Notes: a model not told the origin generated them from the letters alone. DNA of 16,762 nucleotides from Desulfuromonadaceae bacterium GWC2_58_13 (GCA_001825565.1 MHXM01000063.1:9536-26297), one strand, 5' to 3'. Numbered from the stretch's first letter, positions 7,747 to 14,593 are shown. A program made the numbers and translations.

Positions 7747-8910
7747 CTACGCCAGGGGCAGCTGAATGTGAAAAACCGTTCCCTCGCCGGGATGACTGTC
7801 CACCGTAATCCGGCCGCCATACGTCTTGACGATCCGCAACACCACCGACAGGCCGAACCCGGTTCCCTTTGCCTTGGTGGTGAAAAACGGGTCGAAGATC
7901 TGGCTCAGATTTTCCTTGGCAATCCCTCTGCCGGTATCGGAAACGTCCATGTGAATCGCATGGGCGTCATGGGACAAACGCAGGCCGAGAGTCCCCCCCT
8001 GCTGCATTTCATAGAGCGCGTTGGCCAAAATATTATTGAAAACCTGCGACATTTCAGCAGCATCGGCAAGAATCGGGGGAGGCTCGGTGACAAACTCTTT
8101 GCGCAGGACAACTCCGTACGCCTTGATCTGCTCGGCAAACGCTTCGAGGGTTCGGTCGATGATCGTAGCGATGGACACCATGTGCAACTCATACTGAGGT
8201 CGCTTGCTGGCCGCCAATAATCTTATCAGCAGATCGTCGATCCGACCTACTTCATTGAGGGCTTTGTCGGCATAGGTGAACAGTTCGCTGTCAGGCTTTA
8301 AACCGTTTTTGAGCAACTGCATGAACAGGCTGATCGTATTAAGCGGATTGCGGATTTCGTGCGCCATGCCGGCGGAGAGATGGCCGAGCGCCGCCAGTTT
8401 TTCGGCTTGGACGATCTCGGCGTGCGCTTTTTCCAGATCGCGGGACTTTTCTTCGACCCGGCGCTCAAGTTCAAGATTCCACTGTTCGATTTCGTAAAGC
8501 AGCCGCTCCCGCTCTTGCCGCAGTTCGCGATTGTGCAGCTCGATGGTGCGGATGCGCATGATATTTTCGAGGCGATCAACCAGATCCTGGTTATTGAACG
8601 GCTTGAGAATGTAGTCGGAGGCGCCGGCTTTCATCAATTCGACGGCGATCTCCTCGCTCCCCTTGCCGGTGAACATCATGACGTAGGTATCAGGGTAGGA
8701 TTCACGGATTTTTTTCAGGGCAGTAAGACCGTCCATGGCCGGCATCATGTAATCGAGCAGAACCAGGGCCGGCCGTTCTTTTTCGATCAGCGCCATGCCT
8801 TCCTGACCATTTTCGGCCGTGAAGACCTGGTATCCCTTGCTGCGCAATATCATGGAAGTCAGCTCGAGAATAATCTTCTCGTCGTCCACGACGACAATCC
8901 GTCTATCCAT
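7747..8910 (-). CDS. Receiver-first hybrid sensor histidine kinase
   Basis: A soluble 387-residue signalling protein with the order receiver, coiled coil, HisKA, HATPase. The receiver domain has D9-D10, phospho-acceptor D53 (LLDYMMP), T81 and K103. A charged coiled coil (about 120-172) links it to the dimerisation domain with phospho-acceptor H184 (MAHEIRNPL). The ATP-binding domain shows the N-box (NNILANA, about 292-298), the G1 box DTGRGI (325-330) and the G2 box GTGFGLSV (349-356). There is no transmembrane or periplasmic sensing domain, so the input should arrive as a phosphoryl group on the N-terminal receiver, or through an unseen partner. It starts the five-gene operon ending in coaBC, behind its own predicted promoter. 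The phosphorylation target is unknown; the orphan receiver encoded just upstream on the same strand is one candidate. Confidence 0.93.
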   Translation of the reverse strand: MDRRIVVVDDEKIILELTSMILRSKGYQVFTAENGQEGMALIEKERPALVLLDYMMPAMDGLTALKKIRESYPDTYVMMFTGKGSEEIAVELMKAGASDYILKPFNNQDLVDRLENIMRIRTIELHNRELRQERERLLYEIEQWNLELERRVEEKSRDLEKAHAEIVQAEKLAALGHLSAGMAHEIRNPLNTISLFMQLLKNGLKPDSELFTYADKALNEVGRIDDLLIRLLAASKRPQYELHMVSIATIIDRTLEAFAEQIKAYGVVLRKEFVTEPPPILADAAEMSQVFNNILANALYEMQQGGTLGLRLSHDAHAIHMDVSDTGRGIAKENLSQIFDPFFTTKAKGTGFGLSVVLRIVKTYGGRITVDSHPGEGTVFHIQLPLA

Positions 8911-8955
8911 GAATTTCCGTCCCCCTTGTTAAATTATCCTCCGATCGGACAGGTT

Positions 8956-8984
8956 AGAATAACTGCCCCCTCCCTTTTTGACAA
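8956..8984 (-). promoter_or_regulatory. Predicted sigma-70 promoter of the histidine kinase-to-coaBC operon
   Basis: On the minus strand, TTGTCA (8979-8984) and TATTCT (8956-8961) are separated by exactly 17 bases and lie 46 bases upstream of the kinase ATG. They match the consensus at 5 and 4 of 6 positions. The site sits directly after the terminator of the preceding unit, where a promoter would be expected. Confidence 0.5.
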
Positions 8985-9006
8985 GGAGAAATACCGTCGC
9001 CGGGCA

Positions 9007-9040
9007 AAAGCAAAGGCAGCGAAACCGCTGCCTTTGCTTT
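9007..9040 (-). terminator. Rho-independent terminator after the universal stress protein gene
   Basis: A perfect 15-base inverted repeat (9007-9021 and 9026-9040) encloses a 4-base loop. On the minus strand the stem begins AAAGCAAAGG and ends CCTTTGCTTT, followed by one more T, which gives the U-rich end of an intrinsic terminator. It lies 24 bases after the stop of the stress protein gene and before the promoter of the next operon. Because both ends are A/T-rich the hairpin could in principle also work on plus-strand transcripts, but no plus-strand gene reads into it. Confidence 0.88.
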
Positions 9041-9063
9041 AACACTACGGGTGCCGTTAATAA

Positions 9064-9510
9064 TTATTCGGCAAACCGGACGGTCATTACCGGAACCGGA
9101 GATTTCCGCACAACTTTCTCGGCCGTGCTGCCGAACAAAACATGGTCGAGACCGGTCCGTCCATGGGTTCCCATAAGAATCAGGTCGGCCGACTCCTCGT
9201 TAGCTTTTTTGATGATTTCATCGTAAGGAATGCCGGGAACGATAAACGTTTCGTACTTGCTGTAGTCCTTGATCTGATTCCGGCAGAATTTTTCCATCAT
9301 TTTCTTGGCGCCTTCTTCGATTTCCTGCTCCAGCTTTTCGAAGGAGATGTGCGGAACATAAAATCCACGCAGGTCGACGGGTTCGTTGATGACATGAATG
9401 ATCACCAGTCGGGCATCGTATTTCTTTGCCAGGGACAGAGCATATTGAAATGCATAGTCGGAGCTCTGCGAAAAATCGATCGCAAACAGGATGGTTTTGA
9501 AATCTTTCAT
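9064..9510 (-). CDS. Universal stress protein, ATP-binding type
   Basis: A 148-residue single-domain UspA-family protein, the usual length for one domain. The nucleotide-binding signature G-x2-G-x9-G-S is intact: GTHG at 114-117 and GS at 127-128 (in VLFGSTAEKVV). That places it with the ATP-binding Usp proteins rather than the non-binding UspA type. D12 in AIDFS near the N-terminus is the other conserved nucleotide contact. The frame is open 15 codons further upstream, but the ATG at 9510 has GGGAG seven bases before it and begins at the family N-terminus. It lies 32 bases after the orphan receiver gene, probably on the same message, and is followed by a strong terminator. Such proteins act in starvation and stress survival; the precise task here is unknown. 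Confidence 0.93.
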   Translation of the reverse strand: MKDFKTILFAIDFSQSSDYAFQYALSLAKKYDARLVIIHVINEPVDLRGFYVPHISFEKLEQEIEEGAKKMMEKFCRNQIKDYSKYETFIVPGIPYDEIIKKANEESADLILMGTHGRTGLDHVLFGSTAEKVVRKSPVPVMTVRFAE

Positions 9511-9542
9511 ATTCTCTCTCCCGATGAATGGTTGATATAAAT

Positions 9543-9929
9543 TCAGCGCGGCCAAGTCGTTCGCTTGAAAATCTTATGGATGACCACCTTGAGTTCCTCA
9601 AGTTTGATCGGTTTGTGAAGGTACTCGTAGGCGCCCAGATTCATGGCCTCAAAATAGGATTCGACTTCACCGTACGCTGTAATCATTATGACATGAATAC
9701 TGGGATAATGTCGGTTGATCTCCTGCAGAAAGGCCAGCCCGTTCATCCGCGGCATGTTGATGTCGCTGATGACCAGATTCACCCGTTTACCCCTTAAATA
9801 ATCCAAGGCTTCACGGCCATCCGCGACGCTATCGACTTCGTAGCCTTCTTGAGATAGAAGTTTGGTGAGGCCGATGCGGGCGTTTTCCTCGTCATCGACA
9901 ATAAGAATTTTTTCACTCCCTGAAACCAA
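9543..9929 (-). CDS. Stand-alone receiver-domain response regulator (TTG start)
   Basis: A 128-residue protein made only of a CheY-like receiver domain; no DNA-binding or enzymatic output follows. The acidic pair D12-D13, phospho-acceptor D56 (ISDINMP), T84 (ITA) and K106 are all present, so it should accept a phosphoryl group. The sequence most resembles receivers of NtrC-type regulators. The frame continues upstream without a ribosome-binding site, whereas the TTG at 9929 has AAGGAG seven bases before it and starts a normal receiver N-terminus. It has its own predicted promoter and probably forms a two-gene unit with the stress protein. Its cognate kinase is not identified; the soluble kinase encoded next on the same strand is the closest candidate. 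Confidence 0.9.
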   Translation of the reverse strand: MVSGSEKILIVDDEENARIGLTKLLSQEGYEVDSVADGREALDYLRGKRVNLVISDINMPRMNGLAFLQEINRHYPSIHVIMITAYGEVESYFEAMNLGAYEYLHKPIKLEELKVVIHKIFKRTTWPR

Positions 9930-9936
9930 GTAGTGG

Positions 9937-9942
9937 CTCCTT
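9937..9942 (-). promoter_or_regulatory. Ribosome-binding site that selects the TTG start of the orphan receiver gene
   Basis: AAGGAG on the minus strand lies 7 bases before the TTG at 9929. No in-frame ATG with a comparable site exists nearby; the upstream ATG at 9986 falls inside the predicted -35 box. Confidence 0.65.
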
Positions 9943-9958
9943 TTTGAATATAGTTTAG

Positions 9959-9986
9959 AACTTAGCACAAAGCCAAGCGCTGTCAA
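9959..9986 (-). promoter_or_regulatory. Predicted promoter of the orphan receiver / stress protein unit
   Basis: A perfect -35 box TTGACA (9981-9986, minus strand) is followed after 16 bases by TAAGTT (9959-9964), a weak -10 box. The transcript would have a leader of roughly 25 bases. The stretch 9987-10068, between this promoter and the end of the purine nucleoside phosphorylase gene, shows no hairpin terminator, so some read-through from the upstream operon is possible. Confidence 0.45.
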
Positions 9987-10068
9987 GGGATCAGAGGGCT
10001 AAAAGCAAAGGAAAAATTTAATAATTACATCTAGTTGAAAAGGAAGCTGGGACGTTGGCAAAGCTGGG

Positions 10069-10902
10069 TCAGGAAGACTCGCGGGACATTGGAATTTGTT
10101 GCCAGAGTTGCACTAATTGTCGGGCCAATTTAATGAAGTCGCCAGCGCCACGGGAGCCGATCTGCAGGACGCCCTGATGGTCGAGAGGAGCCGATGACAG
10201 GCCGGCGGCGATATTGGAAACCAGGGACAGCCCAACCACATCCATCCCCAGATATTTTCCCATGATCGCCTCGGGAACCGTCGACATCGACACGGCATCC
10301 GCCCCCAGACGCTGCAGCATGCGGATCTCCGCAGGGGTTTCGTAGGAAGGGCCCATGAGAGCCGCCAGCACTCCCCGATGCAGGGAGATCCCCTGTTGAC
10401 GGGCAAAGCTTTGCAGAGGCGCAAAGAGGGTCTGCAGATACAGGCTGGACAGATCGACGAACGGATGCAGCGGCTCGCCGCGCAACGGATTGTCTCCCAT
10501 CAGATTGAGATGATCTTCGATGAGCATGAAATCGCCGGGGTTAAAGGTGGGGTTGATGCTTCCCACGGCGTTGGTCAGCAACAGCCGCCGGCAACCGAGA
10601 TCATTGGCGATTCTCGCCGGCAGAGCGACCTGACGGGCATCAAAGCCCTGGTAGAGATGATAACGTCCTTGAAAAAACAGGACTTTCCATCCATGAAAAC
10701 GGCCGGCGACCAACCTTCCGGCATGGCCTTCAATCTGGATATGGGGAAACCCTGGGATATCGCGATAATCGACAAAAACCGCGCCTTCGGCCTGATCGGC
10801 CAAACTGCCCAACCCCGACCCGAGAACCACGGCAAGATCAAATGCCCCTGTCCCCAGGCGGAGTTTGAGGCTTTCGGCGATGCCTGATTCGTCCCAGTCC
10901 AC
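10069..10902 (-). CDS. punA: Purine nucleoside phosphorylase, trimeric (inosine/guanosine) type
   Basis: Splits purine nucleosides with phosphate to free base and ribose-1-phosphate in purine salvage. The 277-residue protein has the phosphate-binding GSGLG near residue 30, GRYHLYQG (about 79-86), TNAVGSINP (about 110-118), the purine-pocket stretch GPSYETPAEIRML (about 184-196), MSTVPE and SLVSNIAAG. The glutamate in SYET and the asparagine in SNIAAG correspond to the residues that select 6-oxopurines in the human enzyme, so inosine and guanosine are the expected substrates. Two GTG starts compete. The one at 10911 overlaps the preceding stop (GTGA) but its GGAG overlaps the codon itself; the one at 10902 has that GGAG 8 bases upstream and is preferred. 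It is the last gene of the run that begins with rlmN. Confidence 0.92.
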   Translation of the reverse strand: MDWDESGIAESLKLRLGTGAFDLAVVLGSGLGSLADQAEGAVFVDYRDIPGFPHIQIEGHAGRLVAGRFHGWKVLFFQGRYHLYQGFDARQVALPARIANDLGCRRLLLTNAVGSINPTFNPGDFMLIEDHLNLMGDNPLRGEPLHPFVDLSSLYLQTLFAPLQSFARQQGISLHRGVLAALMGPSYETPAEIRMLQRLGADAVSMSTVPEAIMGKYLGMDVVGLSLVSNIAAGLSSAPLDHQGVLQIGSRGAGDFIKLARQLVQLWQQIPMSRESS

Positions 10903-10907
10903 GGTCG

Positions 10908-11462
10908 TCACTCCAGCAGTTTGTTGACCCGCTCCAGCAGTTGTTCGGGTTTGAATGATTTGCTGATAAAATCATCCGCGCCGCCACGGTAGACTTCGCT
11001 GATATCTTCGTTTTTACGAAAGACGCCGCTCATGGCCAAAAGCCGCACCTGCTTCAGTTCCAGATCGGCGCGCACCTCCCGGATCAACTCATAACCATTC
11101 TTGCGAGGGAGGTTGAGATCCAGCAGGACCAAGGCCGGTTTCTCGCGACGGATGATCCGCAAACCCTCGTCGCCATCGGCGGCGGTAAAAAATTCGACGT
11201 TCAGCGATTTAAGAATGTCGAGTATCAATTCCCGAAAAAAATTCGAGTCATCGACAATCAGGAGTTTTTTGGCCGCCGGGACCGGACCGGAAAGCCCTTT
11301 ATCGGCGGAGACGACGGGAGGTTGTTCTTTCAGGGCCGACAGGTCGACCTGAAAAGCGTGGCCGCAGCCGGGACATTTGATTCGGACCACCGCCTTCTTG
11401 GCCTTGGATGAATCGAACCGGTATCGGGATTGACATTGCGGACACTGGATTCTGCTCGTCAT
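10908..11462 (-). CDS. MJ0042-type zinc-ribbon protein with C-terminal receiver domain
   Basis: A 184-residue two-part protein. Residues 1-40 form a small zinc ribbon with two CxxC pairs, C7/C10 (CPQC) and C30/C33 (CPGC), of the MJ0042 type. A short linker follows, then a receiver domain (about 66-184) with D71-D72, phospho-acceptor D115 (LLDLNLP), S145 and K168, and no further output. MJ0042 ribbons usually sit at the N-terminus of membrane or regulatory proteins and may mediate protein or nucleic-acid contacts; the function of this fusion is not established. The ATG lies 3 bases after the RodZ-like stop, with AGGAAG-like sequence in the end of that gene, and its own stop is 5 bases from the phosphorylase start. 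Position next to rodZ and the PilF-like gene suggests a link to envelope, polarity or pili, which is inference only. Confidence 0.87.
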   Translation of the reverse strand: MTSRIQCPQCQSRYRFDSSKAKKAVVRIKCPGCGHAFQVDLSALKEQPPVVSADKGLSGPVPAAKKLLIVDDSNFFRELILDILKSLNVEFFTAADGDEGLRIIRREKPALVLLDLNLPRKNGYELIREVRADLELKQVRLLAMSGVFRKNEDISEVYRGGADDFISKSFKPEQLLERVNKLLE

Positions 11463-11465
11463 GGA

Positions 11466-12326
11466 TCAGCGCGTTCCTTCCTCCGCCGCCGACATTGCTG
11501 CCTGCAACGACAATGTAGTCCGCCCCCGCAAATCGAGAGGTTCGTTTTCGAGCCACACCTTCAATTGCTCCGGGACATCGACTTGCAACTGCAAGGATTT
11601 CAAAACTCGCCAACTGAGAACCGTATCCTTGCCCAGGGCATAGTGTTTAAGGGGAAGATCGTCGATCAGGACTTCGACATTGACCGCTCCAAGGGCCTCA
11701 ACTCGCAGCATGGCGCCCCCGGAAGGAATCGCATAATCGATTTCCCGCGGCTCGGCAGGAGCTGCTTCGGCAGAGGTTGCGGCGACAGCGTCCGCCTGAA
11801 CATCCTCAGCGCTGGTCTCTGCCACTTCCACTTGAGCAGCACTGCCGGCGGTCTCCGAAGACTCTCCCGATACAGGTGAGGGCTGGGGGGATTCCTTTAC
11901 CTCCAGCTCTGTTGAAAATGGCCGTAAATACAGGAAAATGGCGGCACCGAGGACCAGTCCGCCAAGGACCATGACCCGCGGGATCGTACCAAACACCTTA
12001 CGTTTACGGCGAGGTGTTTCGGTCGGCAAATCGCAGACCGTTGATTTTCGCTCGCCCCGCCCCCCGGCCGGAAGACCGGTCTGCTGGTAAAACTGGGCCA
12101 TCACCATCGAGACATCCAGCTTGAGGGCTCCGGCAAACAGTTTTAGGAAACCATGCAGATAGGCATCTCCCGGAAAGCCGTCGAAGCGGTCCTCTTCCAT
12201 CGCCTTGAGAAAGGTGGCCCGGATGCGGGTTTTTTCGGCAACCTCAGCCAGGGTCAGGCCGAGTTCTTCGCGACGTTTTTTCAGGGTAGCGCCGAGGGTC
12301 GACGGTTCGATTTCGCTCATAGTCAT
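11466..12326 (-). CDS. rodZ: RodZ-like cytoskeletal/morphogenesis protein
   Basis: A 286-residue bitopic membrane protein with RodZ architecture: a cytoplasmic Cro/CI-type helix-turn-helix domain (about residues 11-75, with GLTLAEVAEKTRI and FPGDAYLHGFLKLFA), a basic juxtamembrane stretch (PRRKRK), one membrane span (about 117-135), a low-complexity Ala/Glu/Ser/Pro periplasmic linker (about 140-195) and a C-terminal beta-rich domain of the DUF4115 type (about 200-272). In E. coli RodZ the N-terminal domain binds MreB and helps set rod shape. The ATG at 12326 forms an ATGA overlap with the TPR lipoprotein stop; a second ATG at 12320 is also possible and neither has a strong ribosome-binding site. 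RodZ next to a PilF homologue is a known arrangement in Pseudomonas. A role limited to DNA binding is unlikely because of the membrane anchor. Confidence 0.88.
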   Translation of the reverse strand: MTMSEIEPSTLGATLKKRREELGLTLAEVAEKTRIRATFLKAMEEDRFDGFPGDAYLHGFLKLFAGALKLDVSMVMAQFYQQTGLPAGGRGERKSTVCDLPTETPRRKRKVFGTIPRVMVLGGLVLGAAIFLYLRPFSTELEVKESPQPSPVSGESSETAGSAAQVEVAETSAEDVQADAVAATSAEAAPAEPREIDYAIPSGGAMLRVEALGAVNVEVLIDDLPLKHYALGKDTVLSWRVLKSLQLQVDVPEQLKVWLENEPLDLRGRTTLSLQAAMSAAEEGTR

Positions 12327-13075
12327 TTCAGCAATTCAATGTAAGCCTTGGCCTGTTTGGCTAATTCTGAAATCGGCGCCAACCGCACGACCTCAGCAAA
12401 CGCTTGCTTGGCTTCTTCGTTCTGCCGGTTTTTCATATAGGCCAGTCCAAGTTTATAATGGGCATCAAGATAGGTGGGAACGAGTTCGACGGCTTTGCGA
12501 AAGGATTCGATGGCCAGTTCCCACTTATCCAGCTCATAATAAACTTCGCCGAGACGCAGGTGAGCTACCGGATAACGCGCATTTTTCTTGATGGCTTCCT
12601 GGTAGGCGCCCACCGCATCTGGATATTCGCCTTTTTGAAAATATGCGAAACCTATCCCGGTCAGGGCGATTTCCGGGTTTCCGAACAACAGATTGGCAGC
12701 AGCCTGCCGAAAATATTTGATGGCGTCGTCCCAACGCTGCATATCCAGATACAGGGCAGCTAAATTGTTCTGGTATTCCGGTGAGTTACCGCTGAAATTT
12801 ACGGCATCCAGATAATGTTTTTCCGCCTCGGGATAGGCTTTCTTGAATTGGTAGGCCTGGGCCAGGGCATTCTGGTAATCAGCGTTCTGTGGGTCGGATT
12901 CAACCGCCTGCAAAAATTCCTTGAGGGCCTGAGTCAACTGCTGCTGGCGGAAATAAGACAAACCGAGCATATAATGCGATTCGCCTTGCGGCGGTTTTTT
13001 TTTCTCCGGGGCACTGCAACCGGCGATACCCCCTATCACAACAAGAAAAATCAGCACCAGGGCCTGTTTAACCAA
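12323..13075 (-). CDS. TPR lipoprotein, PilF/PilW-like (type IV pilus biogenesis/stability)
   Basis: A 250-residue protein with a lipoprotein signal peptide: hydrophobic core followed by GGIAGC, with the lipid-modified Cys at residue 20 and no Asp after it, so outer-membrane sorting is expected. The rest is a chain of about six tetratricopeptide repeats (about residues 33-240), with typical patterns such as NPEIALTGIGFAYFQKGEY and YLDAHYKLGLAYM. PilF/PilW pilotins, which help the PilQ secretin assemble, have this make-up, and the position before rodZ supports the call. A generic TPR lipoprotein remains possible because TPR sequences are weakly diagnostic. The start is TTG at 13075: a full AGGAGG lies 5 bases upstream and overlaps the stop of the preceding gene. 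The end overlaps the rodZ start by 4 bases. Confidence 0.82.
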   Translation of the reverse strand: MVKQALVLIFLVVIGGIAGCSAPEKKKPPQGESHYMLGLSYFRQQQLTQALKEFLQAVESDPQNADYQNALAQAYQFKKAYPEAEKHYLDAVNFSGNSPEYQNNLAALYLDMQRWDDAIKYFRQAAANLLFGNPEIALTGIGFAYFQKGEYPDAVGAYQEAIKKNARYPVAHLRLGEVYYELDKWELAIESFRKAVELVPTYLDAHYKLGLAYMKNRQNEEAKQAFAEVVRLAPISELAKQAKAYIELLK

Positions 13076-13080
13076 GACGA

Positions 13081-13086
13081 CCTCCT
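13081..13086 (-). promoter_or_regulatory. Strong ribosome-binding site that selects the TTG start of the TPR lipoprotein
   Basis: A complete AGGAGG on the minus strand, 5 bases before the TTG at 13075, overlaps the TAG stop of the upstream gene. The signal peptide begins immediately after this TTG, which supports it independently. Confidence 0.75.
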
Positions 13087-13600
13087 AAAGTGTGGCCAGA
13101 AAACGACCAAGTTTTTCGATGAAGAAGCGTCTGCGCTCATGCAGTTCTTCCAGGCTGGGCAGCTCAGGTACTGCTGCGGCAGGGGCCCCACCGGCAGCAG
13201 CCGGCTCATCCAGCCCGTATCCCCCGCCGTGAACCAGCGGGAGAGAATTCCAGCGATCCTTTTTAGCCGGTGGGTCCAGCAGGTGGAACTCCTGGTCATC
13301 AAGAAGAAACCCGAGCGACTCGGCAAAATGCATCCCCTCGTCGAGTACCGCTTTAAGATTCTGCGGCGCCACCCGTCCCTGATCATGACGATAAACCGCC
13401 AGCCGGCGGCTCACCAACAGATGGAAAACCACGACTACCTGCACCCCCCTGGAATCCTCATAGGCACATAGATAAGCCGAAGATTTTTGGGATGGCAGGC
13501 CGGGCAACGCCACCTGGGTGTCACCCAGGGAACGCAACAACCGTCGCACCCGTTCAGGCGCAACTTCCAGTCTTTCACAAGCTTTATCCCACTCGAACAT
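13085..13600 (-). CDS. Unrecognised 171-residue protein
   Basis: I do not recognise this family. From the ATG at 13600, which has GGGGAG five bases upstream, it is 171 residues, soluble, with no signal peptide or membrane span. Residues 1-110 look like a compact alpha/beta domain: an N-terminal helical, Arg-rich part (ACERLEVAPERVRRLLRSLG) and alternating strands around VQVVVVFHLLVSRRLAVYRH (53-72) and SLGFLLDDQEFHLLD (95-109). A Gly/Ala/Pro-rich linker (about 125-147) leads to a charged C-terminal helix (LPSLEELHERRRFFIEKLGR, 147-166) that could form a coiled coil or bind a partner. No zinc or catalytic motif stands out. It lies 16 bases after the PfkB kinase gene and 9 bases before the TPR lipoprotein, so it is surely co-expressed with both. 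Codon use and composition resemble the neighbours. Confidence 0.8.
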   Translation of the reverse strand: MFEWDKACERLEVAPERVRRLLRSLGDTQVALPGLPSQKSSAYLCAYEDSRGVQVVVVFHLLVSRRLAVYRHDQGRVAPQNLKAVLDEGMHFAESLGFLLDDQEFHLLDPPAKKDRWNSLPLVHGGGYGLDEPAAAGGAPAAAVPELPSLEELHERRRFFIEKLGRFLATL

Positions 13601-13616
13601 CGGCACTCCCCGCGAA

Positions 13617-14528
13617 TCAGCCCAGGCCGTCAAAATCGGTCAGCAGCTTAAACTTTCGAAAACGCTCTTCCACCTCGGTATAATCAAGAATTTTCAGACG
13701 GTTAAGGCTGAAGTCCTCGACGGTAAACGAGGCCATGACGCAGCCGAATACGATAGCCTGACGAATGCTCGCGTCGGACAGATTGCGCGTGGAGGCGAGA
13801 TACCCCATGAAACCACCAGCAAAAGTGTCCCCGGCCCCGGTCGGATCGAAAACCGTCTCCAGAGGATATGCCGGAACGGTAAAGATCGAATGTTCGGAGA
13901 ACATGATCACTCCGTATTCTCCCCGCTTGACCACCAGGGTTTTCGGTCCCATGGCCAAAATCGCCCGGGCCGCCTTGACCAGGTTCGGCTCGCCGGCCAA
14001 CTGGCGGGTTTCCCCTTCGTTGATGATCAGAATGTCGACATGAGGAAGGGTTTTCAGCAACGCCTCGCGTTTACCCTCGATCCAGAAATTCATGGTGTCG
14101 CAGGCAACCAGAGCCGGATTTCTGACCTGCTTAAGCACGTCGAGTTGCAGTTCGGGATCGATATTGGCCAGAAAAACGTATTCGGAATTTTCATAGCCAG
14201 CCGGCAGCTCGGGGCGAAACGATTCGAAAACATTGAGTTGAGTATCGAGCGTGTGAGCCTCATTGAGGTCGAATCCGTAGCGTCCTTTCCAGCGAAACGT
14301 TTTGCCCGGTGCGGTCTGAAGACCACGCAAGTCGATTTCTCGGGAGCGGAGAAACTCCATGTGCGCCTCGGGAAAATCCTCGCCGATGACCGCCACCAGA
14401 CTGACGTCGGTGAAAAAACTCGCGGAAGTACTGAAATAGGTGCCGGAGCCACCCAACACCTCTTCAACCCGACCGAAAGGGGTTTCCACCGAATCAAAAG
14501 CGACCGAACCAACCACCAGAAGACTCAT
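13617..14528 (-). CDS. PfkB-family (ribokinase-like) sugar or nucleoside kinase
   Basis: A 303-residue kinase of the PfkB/ribokinase family. The C-terminal signature DPTGAGDTFAGGF (228-240) contains the anion hole and the catalytic base D234; LGGSGTYFSTSASFF (25-39) corresponds to the N-terminal Gly-Gly signature, and NEGETRQLAGE (170-180) is the conserved NxxE region. Substrates in the family include ribose, fructose phosphates, adenosine, inosine and guanosine. The position right after mtnP, in an operon that also contains a purine nucleoside phosphorylase, makes a nucleoside or ribose-type substrate likely, but sequence alone does not decide. The ATG at 14528 has no good ribosome-binding site. 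The 85-base gap to mtnP may hold a promoter. Confidence 0.9.
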   Translation of the reverse strand: MSLLVVGSVAFDSVETPFGRVEEVLGGSGTYFSTSASFFTDVSLVAVIGEDFPEAHMEFLRSREIDLRGLQTAPGKTFRWKGRYGFDLNEAHTLDTQLNVFESFRPELPAGYENSEYVFLANIDPELQLDVLKQVRNPALVACDTMNFWIEGKREALLKTLPHVDILIINEGETRQLAGEPNLVKAARAILAMGPKTLVVKRGEYGVIMFSEHSIFTVPAYPLETVFDPTGAGDTFAGGFMGYLASTRNLSDASIRQAIVFGCVMASFTVEDFSLNRLKILDYTEVEERFRKFKLLTDFDGLG

Positions 14529-14564
14529 AACCCATTCACTTTCTATAAAAAAAACAGTAGTGGA

Positions 14565-14593
14565 ATTCTAACCGGATTCCCCAAATGGCGCAA
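14565..14593 (-). promoter_or_regulatory. Possible internal promoter before the PfkB kinase gene
   Basis: On the minus strand TAGAAT (14565-14570, 5 of 6 to the -10 consensus) lies 17 bases after TTGCGC (14588-14593, only TTG matching the -35 consensus). It falls in the largest gap of the rlmN-to-punA run, so it could give the downstream genes independent expression. The weak -35 keeps confidence low. Confidence 0.3.

Noticed and set aside
6844..8220. A 458-codon plus-strand open frame opposite the flavoprotein and kinase genes
   Set aside because: It spans two well-supported minus-strand genes and their junction, has no ribosome-binding site or recognisable motif, and is a GC-driven shadow.
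10001..10011. AAAAGCAAAGG repeats part of the 9007-9040 terminator stem
   Set aside because: It is a single 11-base A-rich match with no partner arm, so it is most likely chance.
11466..12326. Plain Cro/CI-type transcription regulator
   Set aside because: The helix-turn-helix is followed by a basic stretch, a membrane span, a periplasmic linker and a DUF4115-type domain, which is the RodZ layout.
14547..14580. Possible terminator between mtnP and the PfkB kinase gene (5-base stem and a run of eight T on the minus strand)
   Set aside because: The stem is only 5 pairs, AT-rich, and 7 bases away from the T-run, and it overlaps a better -10-like box. Too weak to call.
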